Positions 23,367 to 32,507 of a stretch of 64,000 nucleotides of DNA are shown one piece after another (position 1 is the stretch's first letter; every line of letters starts with the position of its first letter). Origin of the DNA: Hamadaea tsunoensis DSM 44101 (lineage in GTDB: Bacteria; Actinomycetota; Actinomycetes; Mycobacteriales; Micromonosporaceae); NCBI RefSeq assembly GCF_000428945.1, contig NZ_AUAX01000022.1:62001-126000 (forward strand). Reading direction: 5' to 3'. Both the position numbers and the translations under genes were made by a program. Under the pieces are notes generated by a model, which saw nothing but the letters and a program-made list of their open reading frames with translations, was not told the origin of the DNA and made no database searches.

Positions 23367-25856
23367 CTAGACTCCGGTGGAGTAGAGGGTCGAGATCTCG
23401 GAAGCCGTCAGGACCCGGCTGTAGACGCGGAACGAGTCGACCGCGCCGTCCAGGTAGGGGTCGGCGTACTGGGACCGGCCGATGCGGTTCTGCGTCGTCG
23501 ATCCGAGGCTCGCCGGGGTCAGCGTCATCGCGGAGTTGCGCGCGACCTCGGCACCGTTGACGTAGAGGATGCCGACGCCGCCCGACAGCGTCACCGCCAC
23601 GTGGACCCAGCTTCCGGTGGCCAGCGCGGCCGGGGCGTTGATCTGCTGCTCGCCGCCCGCGCCGGAGGTGGTGATGGCGAACCGGGCGGTGCCGGAACCG
23701 CTGCGCGGGGTGAGGAACATGTTCACCGTCGTGCTGCTGCCGAAGTCGAACACGCGCGACCAGCTGCTGAGCGTGTCGATCCGGACCCAGGTCGCGATGG
23801 TCGCGGCGGTCGCACCGGCGAGGATTCCACTGGGGACGGTCGCGTACCCGTCGGTGCCGTTGAGGTCCAGCGCGTTGCCGGACTTGCCCGCCACCCACGC
23901 CGTCGTGCCGGAGAGCGTCGCCGTCTTGCCGTTGCCGGTCGCGTCGGCGGCGCTCGTCCCGCTGGTCTCGTCGAACTTGTACCAGGCCACGAACTGGGGC
24001 AGCGGCGTCGTGGACGTGACGTTCCAGTACACGGTGTAGCGCTGGTGGTGCATCTTGTAGAAGGGCAGCAACGTCACCGTCCCGGTACTCGCCGTGGCGG
24101 TGTACTGCAACGGTGTCGCGGTGGCGGCGATGCTCGCGGCGGTGAGGGTCGGCAGCGAGGTCAGGTTGGTGGACCCGTAGGCACCGGCCAGGACGATCGG
24201 GCCGATCTTCACCGCCTTCGTCGTCGCGCTGTCCGGCGTCGCCGGCAGGGTCAGCGCCATCGGCATCGTGAGCACCACCGCGTCGCCCGACGCCCAGGTA
24301 CGCGTGATCGTCGCGTACGCGCCGGGCGTGGCCGTGACGGCCGTCCCGTTGACCGTGAGCGTGGCGCCCGTCGCCCACGCCGGTACGCGTACCTTCATGG
24401 TGAAGGAGCCGGAGCCGGTGACGGTCAGCCGGGTCGAGTTCGTCTCCGGGAAGTTCGTCGCCTGCTGGATCGTGACGCCCTTCGCCGACCACGTGAGGGT
24501 CGAGGCGATGAACAGGTTGACGTACACCGTCGACGCGCCGTCGTGGAAGTAGATCGAGTCGGCGAACTTCGTGTGCGTCTCCATGCCGGTGCCGTGGTCG
24601 CACGTGAAGTTGTCGTAGTCGTTGCTGTACGTCTTGATCCCGCCGGCCCGCAGCGGCGTGTAGTACGTGACGAAGCCGTGCGACGAGGCCGGGTCCTGCT
24701 CGCCGAGCATCTGGTTGAACAGCGTGCCCTCGTAGTACTCCATGTAGTCCGCGCGCGCCGGGTCGGTGAAGAACAGCTGCCGCGTCAGCTTCAGCATGTT
24801 GTAGGAGTTGCAGACCTCGCAGGTCGTGTCGGACAGCTGGCTCGCGATCCGGTTGGGTGCCTGGAAGTACTCGCCGTCGGAGTTGCCGCCGATGACGTAG
24901 GTGTGGTGCTGGGTGACGATGTCCCAGAAGTTGACCGCGATGTCGCGGTAGCGGGTGGTCCCGGTCGCCTGGTACTCGCGGATCGCGCCGATGACCTTCG
25001 GTATCTGCGTGTTCGCGTGGTAGCCCGACAGCGCGTCGGTGTTGGCCGCCAGCGGGTCGAAGATCTCCGCGTGGTCGAAGTACTGCGCGGTCGTCAGGTG
25101 GTTGGCGTCGCCGGTCAGCTGGTAGAGGTTGGTGAGCACCTCGTTCATGCCGCCGAACTCCGTGTCGAGCATGTTCTGCCGCTGCGTCTGGGTCAGTCGG
25201 TCCATCCGGAACTTCACCCACGCGGCCATCCCGGTCAGCACTGTCAACGCCTGCGCGTTGCCCGCGAGCAGGTACATGTCGAGCAGGCCCGCCATGATCT
25301 TGTGCAGCGTGTAATAGGGCGCCCAGACGCTCTGCCGCGTTTCCACGCGGTCGATGAAGCTTTCCGGGTACGCCGAGACGAAGCCGGTGTTGAAGCCGGC
25401 GGTGGTCGCCCGGGCCTGGCACTGGGCGAGGACGCCGACGATGTAGTCGCCCTTGGTCTTGAAGGCCGCGTTGCCGCTGTTCGCGTACGCCTGGGCGAGG
25501 CCGGACAGCAGGTGCCCGGTGGAATGGCCGCGCAGTTCGGTGGTCGGGGTCTCCCAACCGCCGCACGGGGTGGCCGTCGAGGAGAGCCCGTAGTTGAGCC
25601 GGAACGTGTGCAGCAGCCGGTCGGCGTCCACGAACGACAGGTACGCCTGCGTCCGCGAGAAGTTGGACAGGAACGGTCCGGTCTGCAGGCTGACCGCGGT
25701 CAGCGGGAACGCGTACGCCGAGACGCCGACGTCGGTACGCGCAGCGTACGCGGCCTGGCCGGGCAAGGCGGCCACAGCACCTCCAGTCGCGAGGCCAACA
25801 GGGAGTGCGGCGCTGGCACGCAGCAGGGAGCGCCGGGAGACGGGGGTGTCGTGCAT
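23367..25856 (-). CDS. Tat-exported GH127/GH146-like beta-L-arabinofuranosidase with LamG domain
   Basis: An 829-residue enzyme with a twin-arginine signal (SRRSLLRASAALPVG). The DUF1680/GH127-type (alpha/alpha)6 catalytic domain runs from about 45 to 630; residues 347-355 (EVCNSYNML) match the E-x-C metal site. A LamG-type domain covers about 650-829 (YKFDETSGTSAADATGNG). In characterised GH127/146 enzymes a Cys-Cys pair supplies the nucleophile and a zinc ligand; here the site reads TCDHGTGMETH, so Cys419 is followed by Asp420. Tat export fits a folded metalloenzyme. It would release beta-linked arabinofuranose outside the cell. Good family confidence, exact linkage unknown. Confidence 0.85.
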   Translation of the reverse strand: MHDTPVSRRSLLRASAALPVGLATGGAVAALPGQAAYAARTDVGVSAYAFPLTAVSLQTGPFLSNFSRTQAYLSFVDADRLLHTFRLNYGLSSTATPCGGWETPTTELRGHSTGHLLSGLAQAYANSGNAAFKTKGDYIVGVLAQCQARATTAGFNTGFVSAYPESFIDRVETRQSVWAPYYTLHKIMAGLLDMYLLAGNAQALTVLTGMAAWVKFRMDRLTQTQRQNMLDTEFGGMNEVLTNLYQLTGDANHLTTAQYFDHAEIFDPLAANTDALSGYHANTQIPKVIGAIREYQATGTTRYRDIAVNFWDIVTQHHTYVIGGNSDGEYFQAPNRIASQLSDTTCEVCNSYNMLKLTRQLFFTDPARADYMEYYEGTLFNQMLGEQDPASSHGFVTYYTPLRAGGIKTYSNDYDNFTCDHGTGMETHTKFADSIYFHDGASTVYVNLFIASTLTWSAKGVTIQQATNFPETNSTRLTVTGSGSFTMKVRVPAWATGATLTVNGTAVTATPGAYATITRTWASGDAVVLTMPMALTLPATPDSATTKAVKIGPIVLAGAYGSTNLTSLPTLTAASIAATATPLQYTATASTGTVTLLPFYKMHHQRYTVYWNVTSTTPLPQFVAWYKFDETSGTSAADATGNGKTATLSGTTAWVAGKSGNALDLNGTDGYATVPSGILAGATAATIATWVRIDTLSSWSRVFDFGSSTTVNMFLTPRSGSGTARFAITTSGAGGEQQINAPAALATGSWVHVAVTLSGGVGILYVNGAEVARNSAMTLTPASLGSTTQNRIGRSQYADPYLDGAVDSFRVYSRVLTASEISTLYSTGV

Positions 25857-25908
25857 GAGCGTGTCACCTTTCGTGCGGGCCGAGGCCGTCGTGGCCAGGG
25901 CCGACTTG

Positions 25909-25924
25909 ATCGATCATGATCGAT
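25909..25924. promoter_or_regulatory. Perfect 16-bp palindrome ATCGATCATGATCGAT
   Basis: It lies in the 120-bp gap between the permease gene and the Tat-exported GH127-like gene, about 53 bp before the latter's start. It may be an internal operator or RNA hairpin; the regulator is unknown. Confidence 0.5.
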
Positions 25925-25976
25925 ATGTGAAAGGATGCTTCGCCCGGAGAAGCACTGCGCTGGGAGCTCGGTGTGG

Positions 25977-26786
25977 CTAGCCCTTCAGCGCCCCTGAGGT
26001 GAAACCGCGTACGTAGCTGCGTTGCATGAAGGCGAACAGGATGAGGCAGGGCACGGCCATCACGACGACGCCGGCCTCGAGGGCCGCGTAGTCGATCGAG
26101 CCGTGGCTGGCGGTACGCATGTTGACCACCGCCAGCGTGGTCGTGAACTTGTCGGTCGAGTTGAGCAGGATCAGCGGCGCGAAGAACTCGTTCCACGAGG
26201 TGAGGAACGCGAACAGGCCGACCGTGATCAGGCCCGGCCGCACGGCCGGCAGCAGGATGCGGGTCAGCGTCGAGAAGCTGTTGCAGCCGTCCACCTGGGC
26301 CGACTCGTCGAGTTCGGCGGGGACGGCCTCGAACGAGTTGCGCATCATGAACAGCGAGAACGGCAGCTGGAACATGATGAGCACCAGGCTGAGCCCGATC
26401 AGGCTGTCCTGCAGTCCCAGCCAGCCGAGCAGGACGTAGAGGGCGATGAGGATCGTCGCGTACGGGACCATCAGGATCGCCAGCGTGACGAGGAAGAGCG
26501 CCTCCTTGCCCCAGAACTTGAACCGGCCGAACGCGTAGCCGCCCAGCGTCGCCACGAGCAGGGTGCCGCCGACCGTCAAGGCGCTGACGGTGAGGCTGTT
26601 GACGACGTTGTGCGGCCGGATCCCGTTGTCCGACGTGAAGAGCCGGTCATAGTTCTCCAACCCGAACCCGCTGCTGGTACGCAGCGACGCGTACCCGCTC
26701 CAGAGGAGGGGGAACAGGAAGAGGATGGCGAGCGCCCCGCCGGTCGCGGAGAACGCGAAGCGGTTGGCGCGACTTGTGCGCTGCAC
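25977..26786 (-). CDS. Carbohydrate ABC transporter permease (MalG-like)
   Basis: A 269-residue inner-membrane protein with six helices. The EAA loop reads ELDESAQVDGCNSFSTLTRI...LPAVRPG and contacts the ATPase. It belongs to the CUT1 family, whose members import oligosaccharides. No ATPase gene is in this operon; CUT1 systems of actinomycetes often share a genome-wide MsiK-type ATPase encoded elsewhere, which is probably the case here. GTG 26786 lies 18 bp after the partner permease stop. Confidence 0.88.
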   Translation of the reverse strand: MQRTSRANRFAFSATGGALAILFLFPLLWSGYASLRTSSGFGLENYDRLFTSDNGIRPHNVVNSLTVSALTVGGTLLVATLGGYAFGRFKFWGKEALFLVTLAILMVPYATILIALYVLLGWLGLQDSLIGLSLVLIMFQLPFSLFMMRNSFEAVPAELDESAQVDGCNSFSTLTRILLPAVRPGLITVGLFAFLTSWNEFFAPLILLNSTDKFTTTLAVVNMRTASHGSIDYAALEAGVVVMAVPCLILFAFMQRSYVRGFTSGALKG

Positions 26787-26804
26787 TGTGCGTACCCCCG
26801 GATC

Positions 26805-27737
26805 CTAGGAAGAGCGACGGCGCAGGACGCCGAGCTGGACGACGTTGACGACGACGAGGGCGACCAGGAGCGCGACGGAGATGGCGGCCGCCGAGCCGAG
26901 GTCGAGCTTGATGAAGGCCTCGCGGTAGATGACCATGACGAGCGAGGTCGTGGTGTTGTCGGGGCCGCCGCGGGTGAGGATCCAGAACTGGTCGAACGCG
27001 AGCAGCGAGCCGGTCGTCATCATGGTGAGCACGAGGGCGATGGTCGGGCGCAGCAGCGGGAGGGTGACCCGGCGGAAGATCTGCCAGCGGCCGGCGCCGT
27101 CGATCCGGGCGGCCTCGTAGATCTCCAGCGGGATGGCCTGCAGGCCGGTCAGCAGGATGAGCATGTTGAAGCCGGCGAACCGCCACAGCACGAGCAGCAT
27201 GGCCGAGCTCAGCGCGGAGGTGCCGCTGCCGCTGGTCCAGGAGATGTAGCCGTCGACCACGCCGAGCCACCGCAGGAACCCGTTGATCGGGCCGATCTCG
27301 TCGCTCAGCAGGCCGAGGAACAGCAGCGAGGCGCTCGCGAAGCCGACCGCCATCGGCAGGAAGAACGCGGTCCGGAAGAAGCCCACGCCGCGCCGGCGCC
27401 GCTGGACGAGCAGGGCCAGGCCGAGGGCCAGGCCGAACAGCAGGACCGTCAGCAGCACCGTGTACTTGACCGTGAACCAGACCGCCGAGCCGACCAGCTG
27501 GTTGTCGCCGATCTTCGTGTAGTTGTCCGGCACGTTCAGCGTCGGCGGGGCGAGCAACGGCCACCGGTGCAGCGACATCCACACCACGAGCAGCAGCGGC
27601 ACGACGAAGAACAGGCCGACCATGACGGCGGTGGGGGCGGCGTAGAGCGCGCCGACCAGACCCTTTCTGCGCCTGCGTCCGACGGTTCTTGCTCTCTCTC
27701 GCGCCGGTGCTTTCGTGCGTTCGAGCACTGTGGACAT
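26805..27737 (-). CDS. Carbohydrate ABC transporter permease (MalF-like)
   Basis: A 310-residue protein with a basic N-terminus (GRRRRKG) and six membrane helices. The EAA loop is IYEAARIDGAGRWQIFRRVTLP, a textbook CUT1 sequence. It pairs with the MalG-like permease downstream and the solute-binding lipoprotein upstream. ATG 27737 has GGAGA six bases before it. Likely substrate is an arabinose-containing oligosaccharide, judged from the flanking arabinofuranosidases. Confidence 0.88.
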   Translation of the reverse strand: MSTVLERTKAPARERARTVGRRRRKGLVGALYAAPTAVMVGLFFVVPLLLVVWMSLHRWPLLAPPTLNVPDNYTKIGDNQLVGSAVWFTVKYTVLLTVLLFGLALGLALLVQRRRRGVGFFRTAFFLPMAVGFASASLLFLGLLSDEIGPINGFLRWLGVVDGYISWTSGSGTSALSSAMLLVLWRFAGFNMLILLTGLQAIPLEIYEAARIDGAGRWQIFRRVTLPLLRPTIALVLTMMTTGSLLAFDQFWILTRGGPDNTTTSLVMVIYREAFIKLDLGSAAAISVALLVALVVVNVVQLGVLRRRSS

Positions 27738-27797
27738 TCACTGTCTCCGGGGGTCATGGGGTGGGCCGGCCGCTCATGGGGCGACCGGCCCCGGGGG

Positions 27798-29078
27798 TCA
27801 ACTCTGTTGGAGGGACTTCGTGATCGCCGTGTTGCCCTGGGAGAGGGCCGTGGCGGCGTCGCCGAAGAGAGCCCCGCGCACGGTCTGCAGCCAGGGGCTC
27901 TGCGGGTCGTTGAAGGAGGCGTTGAAGTTCTTGGCGTACGGGGTCTTGCCCTTGGCCGCCAAGCTGTTGATCATGACGATCCGCGGGTCCGCCGAGGAGT
28001 ACTTGTTCGACGCCAGGTCGGTGCGGATCGGCACGCCCTTGTTCTTGGCGATGACCTCGACCTGGGCCTCCTCGGACATCGTCCAGTTGAGGAAGTCCCA
28101 CGCCTGCGCCGACTTGGTGCTCGTGGCGCCGATGCCCATCGCGTCGCCGCCGACGAACGTCGAGTCGCCGCCGTCGAGGCCGGTGATCGGCGCGACGCCC
28201 ATCTTGATGCCCTTCTCCTCGATCAGGCCGAGCCAGACCGACGGGCCGGGCGCGATACCGATCTTGCCGCTCTGCAGGGCGCCGAGCCAGGTCGGACCGG
28301 CCTCGTCCTTGGACGCCGGAGCGGCCGTGCCGTCGTCGTAGAGCGAGCGGTACAGGGCGAAGACGTCGGCCATCTCCTTGGAGTCGATCTTCGCGGTGGT
28401 CCCGGCGTCGTCGATGACGTTGCCGCCCGAACCCCAGACCGACGGCCAGAAGGTGAACTCCACACACCCGCCGCAGTTGCCGCCGAAGTAGGTGCCGTGC
28501 ACGTCGCCGCCCAGCTTGTTGACCTTGCGGGCCTGCTCGGCGAACTCCTTCAGGGTCGTCGGCGGCTTCTCCGGGTCCAGGCCGGCCTTGGCGTACAGGT
28601 CCTTGTTGTAGAGCATCACCGACATGTCGATGGTGTGCGGGACCGCGTAGTTGCGCCCGTCCCAGGTCCCGGCCCGCACGTGCGCCGGCGAGACCTTGTC
28701 CTTCACACCGCTGGCCGCGAAGCGGTCGGTGACGTCCTGCCAGAGGCCCTGGGAGGCGTACTGGGCGGCGAAGACGACGTCCGAGCCGAACAGGTCCGGC
28801 AGGGACTTCGCCCCGGCCGCCGAGGCGAGCTTCGCCGGGTACTCCTCGTTCGGGTACGCCGTCACCGTCACCTGGTTCTTGTGCGTCTTGTTGTACGCCT
28901 CCGCGTAGGACTTCGAGACGGCCTCGGTGGCCGCCCGGGTCCACAGGGTGAGCTGCGCTCCATCGTCGACGGCCGCGGCGGACGAGGCCGCGGGGGTGTC
29001 CTTGCTGCAGCCGCCCAGCGCGGCGGCCAGCAGCACGGCCGAGAACGCCGCGGCCGCCTGCACTTTCCTCGATATCAC
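27798..29078 (-). CDS. Extracellular solute-binding lipoprotein (CUT1)
   Basis: A 426-residue lipoprotein: signal ISRKVQAAAAFSAVLLAAA, lipobox ALGGC, then a family 1 sugar-binding protein fold (LTLWTRAATEAV, AQYASQGLWQDVTDRF, FVGGDAMGIGATSTKSAQAWDF). It captures a sugar outside the membrane and passes it to the two permeases encoded next. The start is GTG 29078, with AAGGAG five bases upstream; an ATG at 29093 would place the ribosome site inside the gene. Lies 57 bp after the cytoplasmic GH127 gene in the same operon. Confidence 0.87.
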   Translation of the reverse strand: MISRKVQAAAAFSAVLLAAALGGCSKDTPAASSAAAVDDGAQLTLWTRAATEAVSKSYAEAYNKTHKNQVTVTAYPNEEYPAKLASAAGAKSLPDLFGSDVVFAAQYASQGLWQDVTDRFAASGVKDKVSPAHVRAGTWDGRNYAVPHTIDMSVMLYNKDLYAKAGLDPEKPPTTLKEFAEQARKVNKLGGDVHGTYFGGNCGGCVEFTFWPSVWGSGGNVIDDAGTTAKIDSKEMADVFALYRSLYDDGTAAPASKDEAGPTWLGALQSGKIGIAPGPSVWLGLIEEKGIKMGVAPITGLDGGDSTFVGGDAMGIGATSTKSAQAWDFLNWTMSEEAQVEVIAKNKGVPIRTDLASNKYSSADPRIVMINSLAAKGKTPYAKNFNASFNDPQSPWLQTVRGALFGDAATALSQGNTAITKSLQQS

Positions 29079-29135
29079 AATCGCTCCTTCCACCCGGGGT
29101 GGGTGATCAGGGTAGGGAGAGTTGCGGTCATGGGG

Positions 29136-31022
29136 TCAAGCCCTGGGGAGCCAGACCCGCATCGTCACCGGTCCTCGACGGCCCCACCGGTGGTAGGGCA
29201 GCAGCGGCAGGTCCGCCGCGGACCGTGGGCCGCCTGGCCGGTCGGTGGCGTAAGGCCAGCCGTCCGGGGCGGGGTCTTCGATCTCGGCGGCCACGTGCAC
29301 GCCGCCGTCGCCGGCCGCCGGCCCCCGGTCGGTACGCACCCGGACGGTGTCCAGGTCCAGCCCGTCCGGATCAGCCTCGGCGCAGAGAACCAGGGGACCC
29401 GCCTCGACGGCGACGCAATCGCGTACGGCGTCGATGCGGGGGTCGGGGAAGGTGAACCGGGGACCCACCGGCAGGTGCAGCCGGATCTCGTCGCCCTTGC
29501 GGAACGTGTGCCTTGCTCGCAGGTGGCCGTCGAGGGCCAGCGGCTCGCCGTTGAGCGTCGCCGTGGCGCCCTTCGCCCACTCCGGTACGCGTACCGCCAG
29601 GGTCCACGGGCCGCCGTCGGCCTCGGTGACGGTCACGACGATCGTGCCGTCGTCCGGGTACGCGGTCGCCACGTCGACGCCGACCGCCCGTCCATCGTGG
29701 AGGGTGGTGCGGATCTCGCCGGGCGCGTACTGGTAGAGCCACAGGCTGTCGTCCACGACCCCGGCCACGTACGCGCCGAGGCTGGCGGTCAGCCGGGACA
29801 GGTTGGCCAGGCAGCAGGACACCTCGAACCACGCGGCCCGGGGACCGCCGCCGAAGCCGAGCTGCTCCTCGTCGTCGGGGACCGCGAACGTGGGCGTCCG
29901 CTGGTGCAGCGTGTTGGCGTAGAAGAACGACCGGCCGTCGTCGCCGAGCGAGGTCGCCACGACGTTGTAGATGATCCGTTCGATCGTGTCGGCGTACCGG
30001 GGATCGCCGGTGGCCAGCAGCAGCCGCCACGCGACCATCGTCGCCGCGACGCCGGCGCAGGTCTCGGCGTACGACCGGTCGGCCGGGAGGACGAAGTCGT
30101 CGCCGAACGCCTCGTCGGTGTGGCGCGAACCCATCCCGCCCGTGAGATAGGTACGCGTCGCCAGCGTCCGGTCGAACTGCGCGGCCAGGATGCCGAGCAG
30201 CTCGTCGTCGCCCGTCTCCACCGCGACGTCGATCGCGCCGGCGGTGAGGTAGAGCGCGCGTACGGCGTGCCCGCGCAGCACCGACGCCTCGCGGATGGGC
30301 TGGTCGTCGCTGAAGTACGACGATCCGAACTGATGCGGCGGCAGGGTGCGGTGGCCGCGGCGGCGCAGGAACAGCGCGGCCTGGTCCAGGTAGCGCTGCT
30401 CGCCGGTGAGCCGGGCGAGCTCGGCCAGGCCGACCTCGATCTCGGGGTGCCCGCACACGGCGGCCAGCCCGTCCGGGCCGAACGCGGCGCAGACGTGGTC
30501 GGCGGCCCGCCGGGCGACCCCCAGCAGATCCGTGTCACCACTGGTACGCGTCCGGGCGACGGCCGCCTGCAGCAGGTGGCCGACGCAGTAGAGCTCGTGC
30601 CCCCAGGACAGGTCGCTGTAGCGGGCGGCCTGTCCCGGACCCCCGAAGGCCGTGTGCAGGTAGCCGTCGCCGGCCTGCGCCGCGGCGACCATGCCGGTGA
30701 GCTCGACGATCTCGCGCTCCCGGTCGGCGCTGGGCAGCCGGCCGGACTCCCAGCTCATCGCCTCGACGAGCTTGTAGACCTCGGAATCGGAGAACTCCCG
30801 GCCCCGCCGGTCGACCCCGCCCGCCGCGCCCTGGGCGGCCCGGACGAAGTTGCCCGTCCAGCCCAGCTTGTCCATCCACTGGCGACCGTGGTCGAGGGTG
30901 GCCGTCCCGATGAGCCGCTGCCGGTCCGCCCAGAAGCCGCCGGTGATCCGTGACTCGCCGAGACCCAGCGGCCGGACGGCGGACCGGGACGGCACCACAG
31001 GCCGGCCTCCGGTGAGGTCCAT
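29136..31022 (-). CDS. GH127 beta-L-arabinofuranosidase
   Basis: A 628-residue protein with no signal peptide, so it acts in the cytoplasm on imported oligosaccharides. The zinc/nucleophile residues of GH127 are all recognisable: Glu320 and Cys322 (YAETCAGVA) and Cys403-Cys404 (FEVSCCLANL), matching Glu338, Cys340, Cys417 and Cys418 of the Bifidobacterium enzyme HypBA1. ITGGFWADRQ and TGGMGSRHTDEAFGDDF are other family blocks. It removes terminal beta-L-arabinofuranose. ATG 31022 has GGAGG five bases upstream. First gene of the six-gene operon and divergent from a LacI gene. Confidence 0.9.
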   Translation of the reverse strand: MDLTGGRPVVPSRSAVRPLGLGESRITGGFWADRQRLIGTATLDHGRQWMDKLGWTGNFVRAAQGAAGGVDRRGREFSDSEVYKLVEAMSWESGRLPSADREREIVELTGMVAAAQAGDGYLHTAFGGPGQAARYSDLSWGHELYCVGHLLQAAVARTRTSGDTDLLGVARRAADHVCAAFGPDGLAAVCGHPEIEVGLAELARLTGEQRYLDQAALFLRRRGHRTLPPHQFGSSYFSDDQPIREASVLRGHAVRALYLTAGAIDVAVETGDDELLGILAAQFDRTLATRTYLTGGMGSRHTDEAFGDDFVLPADRSYAETCAGVAATMVAWRLLLATGDPRYADTIERIIYNVVATSLGDDGRSFFYANTLHQRTPTFAVPDDEEQLGFGGGPRAAWFEVSCCLANLSRLTASLGAYVAGVVDDSLWLYQYAPGEIRTTLHDGRAVGVDVATAYPDDGTIVVTVTEADGGPWTLAVRVPEWAKGATATLNGEPLALDGHLRARHTFRKGDEIRLHLPVGPRFTFPDPRIDAVRDCVAVEAGPLVLCAEADPDGLDLDTVRVRTDRGPAAGDGGVHVAAEIEDPAPDGWPYATDRPGGPRSAADLPLLPYHRWGRRGPVTMRVWLPRA

Positions 31023-31253
31023 TCTCGCCTCCAAAATGTTCGTGACCGCGGTCACTCCGTCGTGCTGGAAGCCACCATGCGCGCCGAAAACCTTTTCGGC
31101 AAGGTGCCTGTTCTGTTACGTCTCGATAACGCGTACGCCGATGGACGGGACGTAGATCCCTGGGTTTACTGTGTCAGCGACGTGCTCGGCGGCCTGGTCT
31201 GGTCGAAAGGAGTCGTCGAAATCGAATCGGCGGCGTTTCGTGGGAGGCCGGGC
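31023..31253. promoter_or_regulatory. Divergent control region with three palindromes
   Basis: Between the GH127 operon and the LacI gene lie GTGACCGCGGTCAC (31042-31055, perfect), CCGAAAA-CC-TTTTCGG (31084-31099) and GTTACGTCTCGATAAC (31115-31130, outer arms GTTA/TAAC). The LacI product encoded at 31254 most likely binds one of them; I cannot say which. Confidence 0.6.
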
Positions 31254-32270
31254 ATGGGCAGGAAGCGATCGACAGCGGTGACCCTCACCGACGTGGCCCG
31301 GCTGGCGGGCGTCTCCGTGGCCACCGCGTCGAAGGCGCTCAACGCCCGTGCGGAGGTCGCACCGGACACGCGCCAGCGGGTCATCCAGGCCGCCGACCAG
31401 CTGTCGTTCCAGCCCAACGTCCTCGCCCGCGGTCTGATCTCCGGGCGTACGCGTACCATCGGCCTGCTCACCGACGAACTCGGCGGCCGGTTCTCGATCC
31501 CGATCCTGCTCGGCGCGGAGAACGCCCTCGCGAACGAGCAGATGTCGGTGCTGCTGTGCGACGCCCGGGGCGACGCGATCCGCCGCCGGCACTACATCCA
31601 GACGCTCCTCGCCCGGCAGGTCGACGGGTTCATCGTGCTCGGCGACAGCAACGACGTCCGCCCGTCGCTGGGCAAGGACATCCCGGTACCCGTGGTCTAC
31701 GTCTACGGCCAGTCGACCGACCCCAACGACCTCTCGGTCCTGGCCGACGACGAGAACGGGGCGCGGCTCGCGGTGGAACACCTGATCGCGTTGCGGCGCA
31801 AGAGAATCGGGCACATCACCGGACCGCAGAGCTACCGCGCGGCCCGGGACCGGGTCGTGGCGCTGCGATCCGTGCTGGCCGAGCACGACCTGCCGCTCGT
31901 CGGCGGCGAACCGATGTACGGCGACTGGTCCCAGCGGTGGGGCCGGCACGCGACCCGGGCCCTGGTGAACGCGCACCCCGAAGTCGACGCGATCTTCTGC
32001 GGCAACGACCAGATCGCGTCAGGCTGCGCGCAGGCCCTGCTCGACCTCGGCCGCCGGGTACCCGAGGACGTCGCGATCGTCGGCTACGACAACTGGGCGG
32101 AGTTCGCGGCGGACTGCCGGCCGCCACTGACCACTGTGGACCTCAACCTGGAGCAGCTCGGGGCGACCGCGGTGATGCACCTTTTCGCTGCGCTCGACGG
32201 GGTGGCGTCGACGGGAGTCATCCGGCAGCCGTGCCGGCTGGTCGTCCGCGAGTCCACCGGTCCCGCCTGA
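31254..32270 (+). CDS. LacI-family transcriptional regulator
   Basis: A 338-residue repressor: HTH at the N-terminus (VTLTDVARLAGVSVATASKALNARAEV), hinge FQPNVLARGLISGRT, and a periplasmic-binding-protein-like effector domain (IFCGNDQIASGCAQAL, DVAIVGYDNWAEFA, PLTTVDLNLEQLG). It is divergent from the GH127/ABC operon and likely represses it until an arabinose derivative binds. ATG 31254 has GGGAGG six bases upstream; the longer frame from 31062 runs through the operator region. Its recognition helix (SVATASKALN) differs from the other two LacI proteins in the window, so its operator should differ too. Confidence 0.87.
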   Translation: MGRKRSTAVTLTDVARLAGVSVATASKALNARAEVAPDTRQRVIQAADQLSFQPNVLARGLISGRTRTIGLLTDELGGRFSIPILLGAENALANEQMSVLLCDARGDAIRRRHYIQTLLARQVDGFIVLGDSNDVRPSLGKDIPVPVVYVYGQSTDPNDLSVLADDENGARLAVEHLIALRRKRIGHITGPQSYRAARDRVVALRSVLAEHDLPLVGGEPMYGDWSQRWGRHATRALVNAHPEVDAIFCGNDQIASGCAQALLDLGRRVPEDVAIVGYDNWAEFAADCRPPLTTVDLNLEQLGATAVMHLFAALDGVASTGVIRQPCRLVVRESTGPA

Positions 32271-32340
32271 CCCCTTCTTCGCGGGGTTCGTCGCTCGTCG
32301 CTCGTCGCCCCTCGTGCGGGTTACCCCTCGTGCGGGTTGC

Positions 32341-32359
32341 CTTTGTCGCGACTGTCCGA
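32341..32359 (+). repeat. Motif E, copy 2
   Basis: CTTTGTCGCGACTGTCCGA, 18 bp before repeat B copy 2. Confidence 0.8.
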
Positions 32360-32377
32360 CTTGTGGACCGGGGCATC

Positions 32378-32451
32378 CGACGATCTTGCGCGAGTGTCTC
32401 GAATTTCGTCCGGTGTACCCGAAATGCCCGGACATTCGCGCAAGATCGTCG
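32378..32451 (+). repeat. Palindromic repeat B, copy 2
   Basis: 74 bp with the same arms as copy 1. The loop contains AATTTCGTCCGGTGTACCCG, which appears reversed in copies 3 and 4. Confidence 0.9.
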
Positions 32452-32486
32452 AGGGTGTCGAGGGTGTCGAGGGTGTCGAGGGTGTC
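32451..32486 (+). repeat. 9-bp minisatellite (GAGGGTGTC x4)
   Basis: Four exact tandem copies start at the last base of repeat B copy 2. Confidence 0.9.
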
Positions 32487-32507
32487 GGAGGGGCACGCTC
32501 GACGGCA

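Noticed and set aside
26022-30953. A 1643-codon open frame on the plus strand
   Set aside because: It lies antisense to four well-supported operon genes; long antisense frames are expected at this GC content. Its translation is Arg/Gly/Val-rich with no domain.
32451-32486. Possible CRISPR array
   Set aside because: Four exact 9-bp tandem units without spacers are a minisatellite; no cas genes are present despite the CHAT protein.
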